In this document: piece after piece, positions 1 to 8,780 of the stretch
Layout: the number at the start of each line of letters is the position of its first letter
Position numbering within the stretch: the stretch's first letter is position 1
NCBI GenBank assembly: GCA_963678555.2
Contig: CAXXJA010000002.1
Coordinates: 1,116,001 to 1,180,000 of the forward strand
Direction of reading: 5' to 3'
From: SABI01 sp963678555
Lineage (GTDB): Bacteria; Spirochaetota; Spirochaetia; Sphaerochaetales; Sphaerochaetaceae
Length of the DNA: 64,000 nt
Program-made: the position numbers and the translations under genes
Notes under the pieces: model-generated
Databases searched by the model: none
What the model was told of the DNA's origin: nothing
The model's input: only the letters and a program-made list of their open reading frames with translations

Positions 1-86
1 GTACAGCACATCAGCACAGAACATTGCACTTTTCGGTATACGGAATGCATGCCGGGTTATATGATATGCTTCAGGAGGTCTATGAT

Positions 87-1013
87 ATGGAACAGACTAT
101 CACCATAGGTAAGGACACTCAATTTCCTCTTGAGGGAATCCTTTCACTGCCTCAGGATCTTTCTGTGCCGGTGCCGGCAGTTGTCCTGGTCCATGGGTCA
201 GGCCCTACCGACAGGGATGAGACGATATTCAAAAACCGACCGTTTCGTGATATCAGTGCAGGACTCACCGATGAAGGAATCGCAGTACTGCGCTATGACA
301 AGCGCACGAAGGTGTATGGCAGAGTGATGAAGAAGGCTCCTGCAGAAGAGCAGACAGTGAGGAACGAGACAATCGCCGATGCCGTGCTGGCATCTCAGCT
401 TCTCAAGTCCGATGCCAGGATCGACAGCAGCAGAATATTCCTGTTCGGTCATTCGCTCGGCGGTATGCTGGCACCCCGGATAGACGCCGAAGGGGGAGAT
501 TTTACCGGCCTCATCATCGCCGCAGGCTCTCCCCGAACGTTGAGCGAGGTGATGGTGAGCCAGAACGAGGCCATCCTCAACCAGCTGCCCCGCCTGCTGA
601 GACCCATTGCAGAGAAGCAGGTTGCAAAGATCAGAAAGACCTTTGAATCGATCAAAGAGATGAGTGAGGAAGAATCGAAAACCAGAAAGGTGATTGGCGG
701 TATAAGCGCATGGTATTTCAAGGAGATGGAACAGCACCCGGTGCAGGGGTATCTTTCCCGCCTTGATAAACCTGTGCTCATTCTCCAGGGGCACAAGGAT
801 GTTCAGGTCTCACTCGAGGAGGATTTCCACCTGTACAGACAGATGTGCCGCGGGATGGATTCGGTGACCTTCAAAGAGTATCCCGCACTCAATCACCTGT
901 TCATGACATCGAGTTACGGAACCCTCAGGGATCTGAAAAAGGAGTACCGGATTGCACAGAACGTGGCACCTGAGGTGATAGAGGATATCGCTCAGTGGAT
1001 ACTCAGTCACTGA
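87..1013 (+). CDS. alpha/beta hydrolase (serine hydrolase, dienelactone-hydrolase-like)
   Basis: Likely cytoplasmic serine hydrolase of 308 residues; substrate unknown. The oxyanion region HGSGPTDRDE and the nucleophile elbow GHSLGG are both visible, and the C-terminal part carries LDKPVLILQGHKDVQV (acid residue) and NHLF (catalytic His), in the usual order for the fold. The start at 87 is preferred over an upstream in-frame ATG at 24 because AGGAGG at 73-78 sits 8 nt before it. There is no signal peptide. It converges with the next gene with a ~50 bp gap. Family assignment is secure; a peptidase or esterase role cannot be separated from sequence alone. Confidence 0.85.
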   Translation: MEQTITIGKDTQFPLEGILSLPQDLSVPVPAVVLVHGSGPTDRDETIFKNRPFRDISAGLTDEGIAVLRYDKRTKVYGRVMKKAPAEEQTVRNETIADAVLASQLLKSDARIDSSRIFLFGHSLGGMLAPRIDAEGGDFTGLIIAAGSPRTLSEVMVSQNEAILNQLPRLLRPIAEKQVAKIRKTFESIKEMSEEESKTRKVIGGISAWYFKEMEQHPVQGYLSRLDKPVLILQGHKDVQVSLEEDFHLYRQMCRGMDSVTFKEYPALNHLFMTSSYGTLRDLKKEYRIAQNVAPEVIEDIAQWILSH

Positions 1014-1063
1014 GAGGCAGACCCTGCCATCCTCCGGTTCTCATCCCGTCGGTCCTGAGAAGC

Positions 1064-2038
1064 TCACACCTGAAGTGCCTGCGTCTGGGATAGTTCGATG
1101 CCTGACAGCATTCCTTTCTCGCTGAAACGCACAGTGCCGTCCTTGCGGTAGATTGTAAGAGCGATGGTTCCCAGAACGCTCTCCTTGATAATCCTGTCCA
1201 TGGAGCCCTGTTTCGGAGCCTTCAGATGTGAGGTATCTCCAAGAAATCCTCTGAACTCGATCAGCTCCCTTCCTGTATCAATGACTACGGCACATTCCCT
1301 GTCATCGCACGAGAATGACCGGATGCGCGCCCCGGTATAGGTGGCGAAACGGATCAGTTCTCCTTCGACCTCGACGAAGCCGAGAAATCCGGTGAAGGTT
1401 CTGAAGAGAAAGGGAATCCGGGCAATCGAAAGCATGCAGCTCACTGAGGAATTCGGGAAACTGTTTGACTGCATCCAGACCCAGGCTGAAGGAAAACTCG
1501 TTCCCCAGTCCTTCTCTATATACCCCTTACCATGAGTGAAGTCGATCGTGTCACCATTGAGGGTCATCTCTCCTTTCAGTGTATGCTGAGTCGAAACGAC
1601 CCCGTGAAAACACTCCATGAAGGGAACATAGCGATACCAGCCCATGATACCGGGCTGACCGAGGGTGACGGGGAACGGGTGCACGCCGATGTGCTCCACC
1701 GTGCCGTGCAGATGCAGATCCTCCTGATCGATCGCGAGAACGATCCCGTCATACGAAAACCTGTTGGGTCCGATCGTGATGAGAAACGAATCCTCATCTG
1801 CCTGGAACGACTCGAGCGGGTATCTGATGTACCAGCTCTTCTCGGTGAGGCTGGATATCACCTGGATGAACGCGTGCGATTTATCCCGTTCGGGATCACG
1901 GGAAATTCCGGGTATCACCGAAAGGACAGCCTTCTTCCCCTCTGATACCGCCATCTTGAAATACCACCCTTCAAAATAGGGTTCGCCCTTCCTTCTTCCC
2001 TGAAACAGTTCCGGGTGCAGTACTGTATTCAATGCCAT
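1064..2038 (-). CDS. tocopherol cyclase-like protein
   Basis: A 324-residue protein resembling the bacterial tocopherol-cyclase-like family: the start HPELFQGRRKGEPYFEGWYF and the later motif HGKGYIEKDWGTSFPSAWVW are characteristic. The plant enzyme closes the chromanol ring of vitamin E, but bacterial members outside cyanobacteria have no proven reaction, so function is left open. No signal peptide is evident. The start at 2038 (MALNT) is chosen because AAGGAG lies 7 nt upstream and the family begins just before the FEGWYF motif; an in-frame ATG at 2098 also exists. It is divergent from the aminotransferase gene. Confidence 0.8.
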   Translation of the reverse strand: MALNTVLHPELFQGRRKGEPYFEGWYFKMAVSEGKKAVLSVIPGISRDPERDKSHAFIQVISSLTEKSWYIRYPLESFQADEDSFLITIGPNRFSYDGIVLAIDQEDLHLHGTVEHIGVHPFPVTLGQPGIMGWYRYVPFMECFHGVVSTQHTLKGEMTLNGDTIDFTHGKGYIEKDWGTSFPSAWVWMQSNSFPNSSVSCMLSIARIPFLFRTFTGFLGFVEVEGELIRFATYTGARIRSFSCDDRECAVVIDTGRELIEFRGFLGDTSHLKAPKQGSMDRIIKESVLGTIALTIYRKDGTVRFSEKGMLSGIELSQTQALQV

Positions 2039-2177
2039 CGTGCAGCTCCTTATCGTACCGTTTCCTCCCATTCTATCAGGACATCGTGAATTGTTCATCC
2101 CTTATCACCTTCCGGACATTCACGCCACCGAATGAGAAAAAACTGCTTCTCAAAGCAGTCCTGGAAACAGAAGATAA

Positions 2178-2206
2178 TTGTAGCGTTTATGATATTGGTG
2201 TATGAT
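2178..2206 (+). promoter_or_regulatory. sigma-70-type promoter for ilvE
   Basis: TTGTAG (2178-2183), a 17-bp spacer and TATGAT (2201-2206). The -10 box overlaps an in-frame upstream ATG at 2202, which argues that translation starts at 2265, leaving a leader of about 50 nt. Confidence 0.55.
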
Positions 2207-2264
2207 GGTGCAAAACAACAGGAATTCAATCGATTCCACACCACAATCTTTTAAGGGGATAGCT

Positions 2265-3287
2265 ATGGCACACACATTACCACAATGGGAAACTCTCGGT
2301 TTCGACTATATTAAGACAGATAAACGCTATATTTCGGTGTGGGAAAACGGTTCCTGGGATGATGGGGTCCTGACCGAAGACAACATGCTTCACATCAGTG
2401 AAGCCTCGACAGCCCTTCACTACGGTCAGCAGTGCTTCGAGGGACTGAAAGCCTACCGCGGAAAAGACGGCAAGATCCGTTTATTCCGTCCAGACCTGAA
2501 CGCACAGAGAATGCAGCTCAGCTGCCACAGAGTCCTGATGCCTGAGGTTCCTGAAGATAAGTTCATCGATGCCTGCAGACAGGTGGTTCAGGCGAATGAA
2601 GAGTGGGTTCCCCCCTATGGAACCGGAGCGACTCTGTACCTGAGACCTTTCGTCATCGGCGTTGGTAACAATATCGGAGTAAAACCTGCCCCGAAGTACA
2701 TCTTCAGCGTATTCTGTGTACCCGTCGGACCCTACTTCAAGGGTGGACTCACTCCGGTCAACTTCTCCGTGACAGATATGGACAGGGCAGCTCCCCATGG
2801 TACCGGGCAGGCCAAGGTCGGAGGAAACTATGCGGCATCAATGCTCCCCCACAAGGAAGCGGGAGAACGCGGCTATGCCGACTGCATCTATCTCGACCCG
2901 ACGACGCACACGAACATTGAGGAAGTGGGAGCGGCTAACTTCTTCGGCATCACCGCGGACAACGAGTTTATCACTCCGAAATCTCCTTCTATCCTTGCGA
3001 GTATCACAAAGCGGTCCCTGATGGAGATCGCAGAACATACGCTCGGGATGACTGTCATAGAACGTGATGTACCGATTACGGATCTCGAGGTGTTCATCGA
3101 GGCCGGTGCCTGCGGGACTGCGGCAGTGATCACACCGATCGGCGGTATCGAGTACCGTGGCAGGCTCCACGTCTTCTACAGCGAAACAGAGACAGGACCC
3201 GTGACCAGGAAACTCTATGAAACACTAAGCGGGATCCAGTTCGGTGATATCGAAGGCCCTGAGGGCTGGATCACGATAGTTGAATAG
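2265..3287 (+). CDS. ilvE: branched-chain amino acid aminotransferase
   Basis: Cytoplasmic PLP-dependent class IV aminotransferase (340 aa) that interconverts leucine, isoleucine and valine with their 2-oxo acids using glutamate/2-oxoglutarate. Family landmarks: LHYGQQCFEGLKAYRG near the N-terminus, LYLRPFVIG, the HGTGQAKVGGNYAAS segment holding the PLP lysine, and EEVGAANFFGI. Length and order fit the ~340-residue clade. Start 2265 has AAGGGG upstream and fits the promoter at 2178. It is monocistronic, with a terminator just after the stop. No other branched-chain biosynthesis genes are adjacent. Confidence 0.95.
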   Translation: MAHTLPQWETLGFDYIKTDKRYISVWENGSWDDGVLTEDNMLHISEASTALHYGQQCFEGLKAYRGKDGKIRLFRPDLNAQRMQLSCHRVLMPEVPEDKFIDACRQVVQANEEWVPPYGTGATLYLRPFVIGVGNNIGVKPAPKYIFSVFCVPVGPYFKGGLTPVNFSVTDMDRAAPHGTGQAKVGGNYAASMLPHKEAGERGYADCIYLDPTTHTNIEEVGAANFFGITADNEFITPKSPSILASITKRSLMEIAEHTLGMTVIERDVPITDLEVFIEAGACGTAAVITPIGGIEYRGRLHVFYSETETGPVTRKLYETLSGIQFGDIEGPEGWITIVE

Positions 3288-3326
3288 GAAACTGTTCACC
3301 TGAATGCTTACAGGAACATAGAAGAG

Positions 3327-3358
3327 ACGTCTCGACCATCTGGTTCGGGGCGTTTTTT
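3327..3358 (+). terminator. rho-independent terminator after ilvE
   Basis: An 11-12 bp GC-rich stem (3327-3337 with 3342-3353, some G-U pairs), a 4-nt loop and a run of six T at 3353-3358, located 40 bp after the ilvE stop. Confidence 0.7.
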
Positions 3359-3360
3359 CA

Positions 3361-3654
3361 GTTTACAGCATAAGGAATGCATAGCAGCTACATCTGGCGG
3401 GGCTGTCTGGTATACCGGGAATTCTCCCTCTGCGACTCCGACACACCTCCGTTATGAGTATTCTCCAGGCATTGAACTGGGTGGCGAGTATGGTTTTATA
3501 TACTTCAGGCATTACTCAGCACTGACACCCCATGTCCCTGACTCGAGGGTACAAAAACACAGTGATACGTCTGTATCACTCATTGTCGAGTACGTTAATG
3601 ATACTCTCCGGCACATCAGCTGATACTGATGTGCCGAAGATGTGTTTATTCAGG
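3361..3654. other. intergenic region with two perfect hairpins
   Basis: No gene seen. Two inverted repeats stand out: AGTGATAC/GTATCACT at 3561-3580 (4-nt loop) and a 10-bp stem GGCACATCAG/CTGATGTGCC at 3610-3635 (6-nt loop). The second lies 20 bp beyond the trxA stop and may end or protect that transcript, although no T tract follows on the minus strand. Confidence 0.5.
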
Positions 3655-4011
3655 TTATTTCGTTACCTTCAGCACATCAGAAATGGCACTCTCAAAGGAA
3701 GCCTTCGGCAAAGCTCCCATAGCCATCTGAGGCTGACCTTCCATCGGACAGAAAAGAATTGAAGGAATACTCTGTATACCGAACATTCCTGCCAGCTCCT
3801 GCTGATCTTCCGTATCTACCTTGTAGATGTTGATCTTCCCTTCATACTCTTTCGAAAGCTGCTCGAGAACCGGGGCAACCATCTTGCATGGACCGCACCA
3901 GTCGGCATAGAAATCTATGATACAGGGTACTTCCCCTCTGAACTTCCATTCCTGGCTTTCTTCCCAGTTGAATACTTTCTCTTTAAATGTCTCAGTTGTT
4001 AAAAATTCCAT
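3655..4011 (-). CDS. trxA: thioredoxin
   Basis: Small cytoplasmic dithiol-disulfide oxidoreductase (118 aa) that reduces protein disulfides using electrons from thioredoxin reductase. The redox motif WCGPCK is intact within the context DFYADWCGPCKMVAP, and the conserved cis-proline appears in QSIPSILF. Start at ATG 4011 is chosen over an in-frame TTG at 4014 because AAGGAG (minus strand, 4018-4023) lies 6 nt upstream. A TATACT -10 box at 4031-4036 would give a very short leader. It carries a slightly extended N-terminus (~25 residues before the beta strand) compared with E. coli TrxA. Confidence 0.92.
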   Translation of the reverse strand: MEFLTTETFKEKVFNWEESQEWKFRGEVPCIIDFYADWCGPCKMVAPVLEQLSKEYEGKINIYKVDTEDQQELAGMFGIQSIPSILFCPMEGQPQMAMGALPKASFESAISDVLKVTK

Positions 4012-4334
4012 CAATAACTCCTTGAAAACAAGTATAGGGGTGATGAAGAAAATAATAAAGGAACAAAGTCACATTACATTACGGTAACGGGATTGATGCG
4101 TTCTCAGGATGGACGTACAGATGCCGGGGCACATCAGAGGAATTGAACATTCGATCCCCAAATTCAGTGGAAGAACCCGAAAAACCGATCTTCAATACAT
4201 CGGCACCTGACCCATTCACCATCATTCCAATGTCAGACAGTGACTGATATACCCACTTTCATACTTTACATCATGCCGGGAACATCTGGTCTGTATGGAA
4301 AATCAGTAGTCATCTCCTGGGAGTAATACATCAT
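4012..4334. promoter_or_regulatory. divergent intergenic region trxA/recQ
   Basis: About 320 bp without a gene. The trxA end has a TATACT -10 candidate (4031-4036, minus strand). I see no clear -35 partner and no recognisable recQ promoter or operator in the rest. Confidence 0.4.
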
Positions 4335-6017
4335 ATGAAGAATCATATTCTGAACACTCTCAGGGAGCGCTTCTCGCTTTCCTCTCTATATCCATTTCAG
4401 GAACTGGTAGTACAGACCATTCTTGAGAAGGAGCATCAGGGGGAGAAGAACAATCTCCTTGTCATTCTCCCCACAGGAGCGGGTAAGAGCATCTGTTTCA
4501 TGCTCCCCTCTCTTATGGTCCAGGGTATCACAATGATCATCTATCCTCTCCTGTCACTCCTGAATGACCAGAAGAGGAGAATCGAGGCGCTCGGTGAGAA
4601 GGCCGTCGTCCTGCGGGGAGGCCAGTCTGTTGTTGAGAGGGAAGACCTCTTTCAGGCTCTTGAGTCTGGTGATGTCTCGTTTCTGCTTCTCACCTGTGAG
4701 ATGCTGGAGGTTACAACCGTGAGAGAGCACTTAGCATCTCTTCCTATCACTCTTGCGGTGATCGACGAAGCACATGTGATCGCCCAGTGGGGACTCTCTT
4801 TCCGCCCGGCCTACCTGCATCTTGGGGCTCACATAGCAAAGATTGCTCCCCATCAGGTACTTGCCTTCACGGCCACACTCGACAGGGAGAATGCCTCAGT
4901 GATCCGGACATACCTCTTTCAGGGAGATGACTATCATACCATACGGGGAAGCAGTGACCGGGAGAATATTCAGTATCGGGTGATGCGCACCCTCTCCAAG
5001 GACCTTTCCCTCCGCCTTCTTCTTGTTCTGCCCTCTCTGCGCCCTGCCATCGTTTTCTTCCGTTCCCGCAGGAAGACTGAACTCGTCGCTGAGAGACTAC
5101 GCGAACATCTTGAGGATATTGAGGTATCTTCATACCATGCCGGAATGGAGAGGGAAGAACGGGAACGGATCGAGCAGTGGTTCTATGAAAGCAGCTCGGG
5201 AGTCCTCTGTGCTACCTCAGCTTACGGCATGGGAGTGGATAAAAACAATGTCCGCAGTGTCATTCATTATGATGTTCCAGAAAATGCACTGGCATTTCTA
5301 CAGGAATCAGGACGGGGAGGAAGGGACGGAAACGGGACCTGTTCCTGTACACTGCTGAGCCCTGTCGACTTGAAAGGCAGGGACAGTCCCGTACTCTCCG
5401 CCTTCACCTCCATAAGCACCTGCCGGCGGCAGAGACTGCTTGCCCTCATCAGTTCACCCGCAGTCGAGTGCAGCGGCTGTGACGTGTGCGATAACAACCC
5501 CGAAATCACCTTTCTCGGCACAGAATCGATACTGTCGACTGTCAACCGATACCCGGGAAGATTCGATGTGTACAGCATCAGAGACTATCTGGAAGGCAGA
5601 GGGGAGACCATTCACCCGTTCGGGCGATATCGGGGAGTCTTTTCCTCGTGGAAACCCGAAGAGATTGAACAGGCAGTGCAGCTGCTGGTTGATACAGGGA
5701 GAATACGGGAGTCAAAGAAACGGCATCTGTACCCTTCTCCGCTCTTCCGGGTTGCCGAACGGATCGGCAGTGAGTATGTTCATCACATGATCAGTGAACA
5801 GGACACCATAGCAGAGATCCTTACGCGCTATCCGTTCATCAAGGAAGCCCTTGTTGAACACAACAGTGTGTTTCGCAACCTCAACAACCCCCTCATGCTC
5901 AAGACCGTTGCACGATTCGCGAAACTCAAGGACGCGGCAAAGAACTCGGGAGAGGATATCGCTTCTCTGATGGCTTTCATCAACCGTGAGATAGAAAAAC
6001 ATCAGGCAGAGAGCTGA
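4335..6017 (+). CDS. recQ: RecQ-family ATP-dependent DNA helicase
   Basis: 3'-to-5' superfamily 2 helicase (560 aa) for recombination and repair. Walker A (PTGAGKS, ~residue 47), the DEAH box (~142) and motif VI QESGRGGRDG (~322) are intact. The RecQ zinc knuckle follows as one Cys, 16 residues, then CxxCxxC (~360-384), then a winged-helix segment. The last ~65 residues do not look like HRDC but like a small helical DUF1858/ScdA-N-type domain (ILTRYPFIKEALVEHN); this last point is inference. Start 4335 has GGGAG upstream. The 3' end converges on an NMO remnant, and the same recQ-tail/NMO-tail arrangement recurs at 22.4-23.4 kb. Confidence 0.9.
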   Translation: MKNHILNTLRERFSLSSLYPFQELVVQTILEKEHQGEKNNLLVILPTGAGKSICFMLPSLMVQGITMIIYPLLSLLNDQKRRIEALGEKAVVLRGGQSVVEREDLFQALESGDVSFLLLTCEMLEVTTVREHLASLPITLAVIDEAHVIAQWGLSFRPAYLHLGAHIAKIAPHQVLAFTATLDRENASVIRTYLFQGDDYHTIRGSSDRENIQYRVMRTLSKDLSLRLLLVLPSLRPAIVFFRSRRKTELVAERLREHLEDIEVSSYHAGMEREERERIEQWFYESSSGVLCATSAYGMGVDKNNVRSVIHYDVPENALAFLQESGRGGRDGNGTCSCTLLSPVDLKGRDSPVLSAFTSISTCRRQRLLALISSPAVECSGCDVCDNNPEITFLGTESILSTVNRYPGRFDVYSIRDYLEGRGETIHPFGRYRGVFSSWKPEEIEQAVQLLVDTGRIRESKKRHLYPSPLFRVAERIGSEYVHHMISEQDTIAEILTRYPFIKEALVEHNSVFRNLNNPLMLKTVARFAKLKDAAKNSGEDIASLMAFINREIEKHQAES

Positions 6018-6052
6018 CTGCAGCTCTTCACCTGAAGTTCAGAGACGCAACT

Positions 6053-6604
6053 CTATGCTGTGGCCGTGTCTACCAGTCCGTTCAGACAACGCATCATATC
6101 ATTTCTCAGGCGTTCAAGCCTGTCAGATACGTGTATGATCTCCTGGTTCACGTTGAGCGTCTGAATAGTCTCTTTCAGTTGTCTCAATCTGTTCTCGGCA
6201 AGAGAGAGCTCTGCCTTGAGAGCGCTGAAGCGCTCTGCCGTATCGACGAGAAGCTGCTTCTTGTCGGCGAAAAAGGCAGTGAAGTACCCGCGCTTGAGCT
6301 CGCCCATCAGGTGAGCCATCGACTCGATACTCTTCACCCGGGGAGCATTGGACCCGACACAGAAAAACCCGCTTTTCAGGTGGCCCCGCCGTGCATTGTT
6401 GAGTGCCATGGAGATACAGTAGTTGGACTGTTCCGCCTGGCATCCGGCAAGACACTGCCAGGGACAGGAGAAGGTGCGCTTCTTCTCGGTCGTAAAACGG
6501 AGAAAGTCATTCATGATCGCGCGGCCGGGAAGTCCTACCGGGCTTTTGATGATCCCGATATCCCCCTCACTGCAGGCAACGAGAGCTTCCTTGAACGGCA
6601 GTTC
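6053..6604 (-). pseudogene. truncated nitronate monooxygenase-like gene (C-terminal part)
   Basis: Encodes only the last ~183 residues of the NMO found intact at 22812-24107; by eye there are 12 differences over those residues. Homology stops abruptly at ELPFKEAL (~6604). The FMN/substrate barrel that should precede it is absent, and the upstream open frame to 6814 is unrelated sequence. The piece retains the Cys-rich segment CPWQCLAGC and the coiled-coil tail. No start codon or ribosome site belongs to it, so it is most likely a non-functional duplicate. It converges with recQ exactly as the intact NMO converges with the recQ remnant. Confidence 0.88.
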
Positions 6605-6615
6605 CTCTTTGCGAA

Positions 6616-6711
6616 GGTAACCGGCAGCTGTTTGGCTTTTCCCTCGATGCAGTTGCAGAAACAGTGGGCTTCCCGCTGGAGGTGGTGACAAGGGAACTGA
6701 CCGAACAATAG
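6616..6711 (+). pseudogene. unidentified gene tail at the duplication junction
   Basis: A short plus-strand frame ending at TAG 6709-6711 reads FGFSLDAVAETVGFPLEV followed by a short acidic end. This resembles the C-terminal helical repeat of Rpn/PD-(D/E)XK transposase-like proteins, but the match is from memory of the pattern only. No start or upstream part is present. It sits between the NMO breakpoint and the peptide operon and could be debris of the joining event. Confidence 0.2.
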
Positions 6712-6792
6712 CAGCTGACAGCTTTCTGCAGCTTATCAGGAGGTGACTGATTGTCTGCCTCAACGAAAAAACGGACAATGTGGCAGCACGCC

Positions 6793-7752
6793 TCAGCCCT
6801 CGAGCTCCCTCCATCGATGACAGGCCACCAGATGCTCCCCTTCAACGGTTTCAAGCTGCGGTTCCTCCCTCCTGCATATATCCTCCGCATACCGGCAGCG
6901 GTTGGCAAACCGGCAAATTGGTTCGGGCTCTATCGGAGAGGTGATCTCTCCTTTCAGGATGATCTTCTCGTGCTTATCGAGCGTCGGACGGGGAATGGCC
7001 GATAGCAGTGCCTGGGTGTAAGGATGTACCGGATGGGAGAAGAGCTCCTCAGCCGGAGCTTTTTCGACCATTTTCCCGAGATACATCACAGCCACATCAT
7101 CGGAGAAGTGGTTGACTACCGATAAATCGTGAGTGATGAAGATATAGGTGAGTCCGAGCTTATGCTGAAGGTTCTTCAGCAGGTTGAGAATCTGTGCCTG
7201 TATCGAAACATCAAGGGCAGAGACCGGCTCATCGCAGACAATGAACTCCGTGTTCAGCGCAAGGGCCCGCGCGATCCCGATTCGCTGACGCCGTCCCCCG
7301 TCAAGTTCATGAGGATAGGTGTTGATCAGGCGTCTCGAAAGGCCGACAAGGTCCATCAGCTCGAGGACCCGCTCAAAGCGCTGTTTCTTGTTTTTAATCA
7401 GCTTGTTGAGGATGATCGGTTCCTCGATGATCTCGCTTACCGTATTGCGCGGATCAAGTGAGGAGAAGGGATCCTGAAATATGATCTGCATCTCCCTGCG
7501 CAGTTCCCGCATCTTTGCAGCGGACAGCTGCCTGATATTCACGCCCTTGTAGAAAATCTCCCCGTCGGTCGCCTCGAGCAGACGCAGTATTACCCGCCCA
7601 GTCGTCGATTTCCCGCAGCCGGACTCTCCTACGACACCGAGGGTCTTTCCCTTCTCGATGGCAAAGCTGACATCATCTACCGCATGCAGCTTACCCTTCG
7701 GGCTGTCAAAGTATTTCTTCAGGTTTTTCACTTCCAGGATTATCTCAGACAT
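6793..7752 (-). CDS. dppF: peptide ABC transporter ATPase (DppF/OppF type)
   Basis: Second ATPase of a di/oligopeptide importer (319 aa). Walker A GESGCGKST (~residue 39), Q-loop QDPFSSLDPRNT, signature DGGRRQRIGIARAL and Walker B FIVCDEP are all present; the DGGRR form of the LSGGQ signature is common in this clade. The C-terminal oligopeptide/dipeptide region (CRFANRCRYAEDIC) with its Cys cluster is typical of OppF/DppF. Last gene of the operon, starting 10 bp after dppD. Peptide versus nickel or glycoside uptake cannot be told from the ATPase alone; the peptidases upstream favour peptides. Confidence 0.9.
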   Translation of the reverse strand: MSEIILEVKNLKKYFDSPKGKLHAVDDVSFAIEKGKTLGVVGESGCGKSTTGRVILRLLEATDGEIFYKGVNIRQLSAAKMRELRREMQIIFQDPFSSLDPRNTVSEIIEEPIILNKLIKNKKQRFERVLELMDLVGLSRRLINTYPHELDGGRRQRIGIARALALNTEFIVCDEPVSALDVSIQAQILNLLKNLQHKLGLTYIFITHDLSVVNHFSDDVAVMYLGKMVEKAPAEELFSHPVHPYTQALLSAIPRPTLDKHEKIILKGEITSPIEPEPICRFANRCRYAEDICRREEPQLETVEGEHLVACHRWRELEG

Positions 7753-7762
7753 GGGCTTTTCA

Positions 7763-8767
7763 TCACTCCTTGGTTTTCTTGCTCTTCAGACTGAATTCAG
7801 GCTGAGCTGTGTACAGATGGCACTCGGTGAAATGGGTCTCGCTAAAAGAGTGCCTTACCGGCTTTTCTGTTCTGCAGGTGTCCATCGCATAGTCGCAGCG
7901 ATCGAAGAAAGGACAGCCTGAAGGCAGATTGTAGGGATCTGACATAAGACCGCGAATCGGTATGAGCTCAGCCTTACGGTCATCTATGTTCGGAATCGAG
8001 TTGAACAGCCCTTCGGTATAGGGATGCTTAGTGCGCAGGAATATATCCTCAAGCGATCCCTGCTCGACGATTCGGCCTGCATACATAATTGCCACATCGT
8101 CACAGACTTCGGCAACAACCCCGAGGTCATGGCTGATCATGACCATGGCCATATGAAACTTCTGTTTCAGCTCCTTCATAAGCTCGAGCACCTGCGCCTG
8201 GATGGTCACGTCGAGAGCGGTCGTCGGCTCATCGGCGATCAGCAGTTTCGGAGAACAGGAGAGTGCAATTGCGATGATGACCCGCTGCTTCATCCCTCCG
8301 GAGAACTGGTGAGGATACTCCTGCATCCGGTTGCCGGGAATTCCGACAAGCTCGAGGACCTCTCGCGCTTTCGCAAGAGACTTCTCCTTCGAAAGCTTCT
8401 GGTGGATGCTGATCGCCTCGGCAATCTGCTCCCCGACCTTTATGACCGGGTTCAGGGCAGTCATGGGGTCCTGGAAGATCATGGAGACCGTTTTACCTCT
8501 GATCTTCTCCATCTCATATTCGCTCTGCTCCATGATCGGGATCCCGTCGAGAATGATCGAGCCGCTTACCACCTCCCCCGGCGGCTGCGGAACAAGCCGC
8601 AGCACCGAAAGGGCCGTTGTGGTCTTCCCTGCGCCCGTCTCCCCGACAAGACCAAGGGTCTTGCCCCGCTCGAGGGTAATATCGATGCCGTTGAGAGCCT
8701 GCACTACCCCTTCATCGGTATTGAACTGTATGTGTAAATCTTTAATTTCAAGAATATGGTCTTTCAT
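7763..8767 (-). CDS. dppD: peptide ABC transporter ATPase (DppD/OppD type)
   Basis: First ATPase of the importer (334 aa), acting at the inner face of the membrane with DppBCF. Walker A GETGAGKTT, Q-loop FQDPMTALNP, signature FSGGMKQRVIIAIAL and Walker B LLIADEPTTALDVT are intact, and the C-terminal GCPFFDRCDYAMDTC cluster matches the oligopeptide ATPase extension. Start 8767 (MKDHILEI) has AGAGGA about 9 nt upstream; the open frame continues upstream without a better start. It follows dppC by 13 bp. Confidence 0.9.
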   Translation of the reverse strand: MKDHILEIKDLHIQFNTDEGVVQALNGIDITLERGKTLGLVGETGAGKTTTALSVLRLVPQPPGEVVSGSIILDGIPIMEQSEYEMEKIRGKTVSMIFQDPMTALNPVIKVGEQIAEAISIHQKLSKEKSLAKAREVLELVGIPGNRMQEYPHQFSGGMKQRVIIAIALSCSPKLLIADEPTTALDVTIQAQVLELMKELKQKFHMAMVMISHDLGVVAEVCDDVAIMYAGRIVEQGSLEDIFLRTKHPYTEGLFNSIPNIDDRKAELIPIRGLMSDPYNLPSGCPFFDRCDYAMDTCRTEKPVRHSFSETHFTECHLYTAQPEFSLKSKKTKE

Positions 8768-8780
8768 TGCAGCAGGTCCT

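Noticed and set aside
6131..8737. Plus-strand open frames of 110-237 codons opposite the ATPase genes and the NMO remnant
   Set aside because: All mirror conserved minus-strand genes and read as low-complexity charged sequence without motifs.
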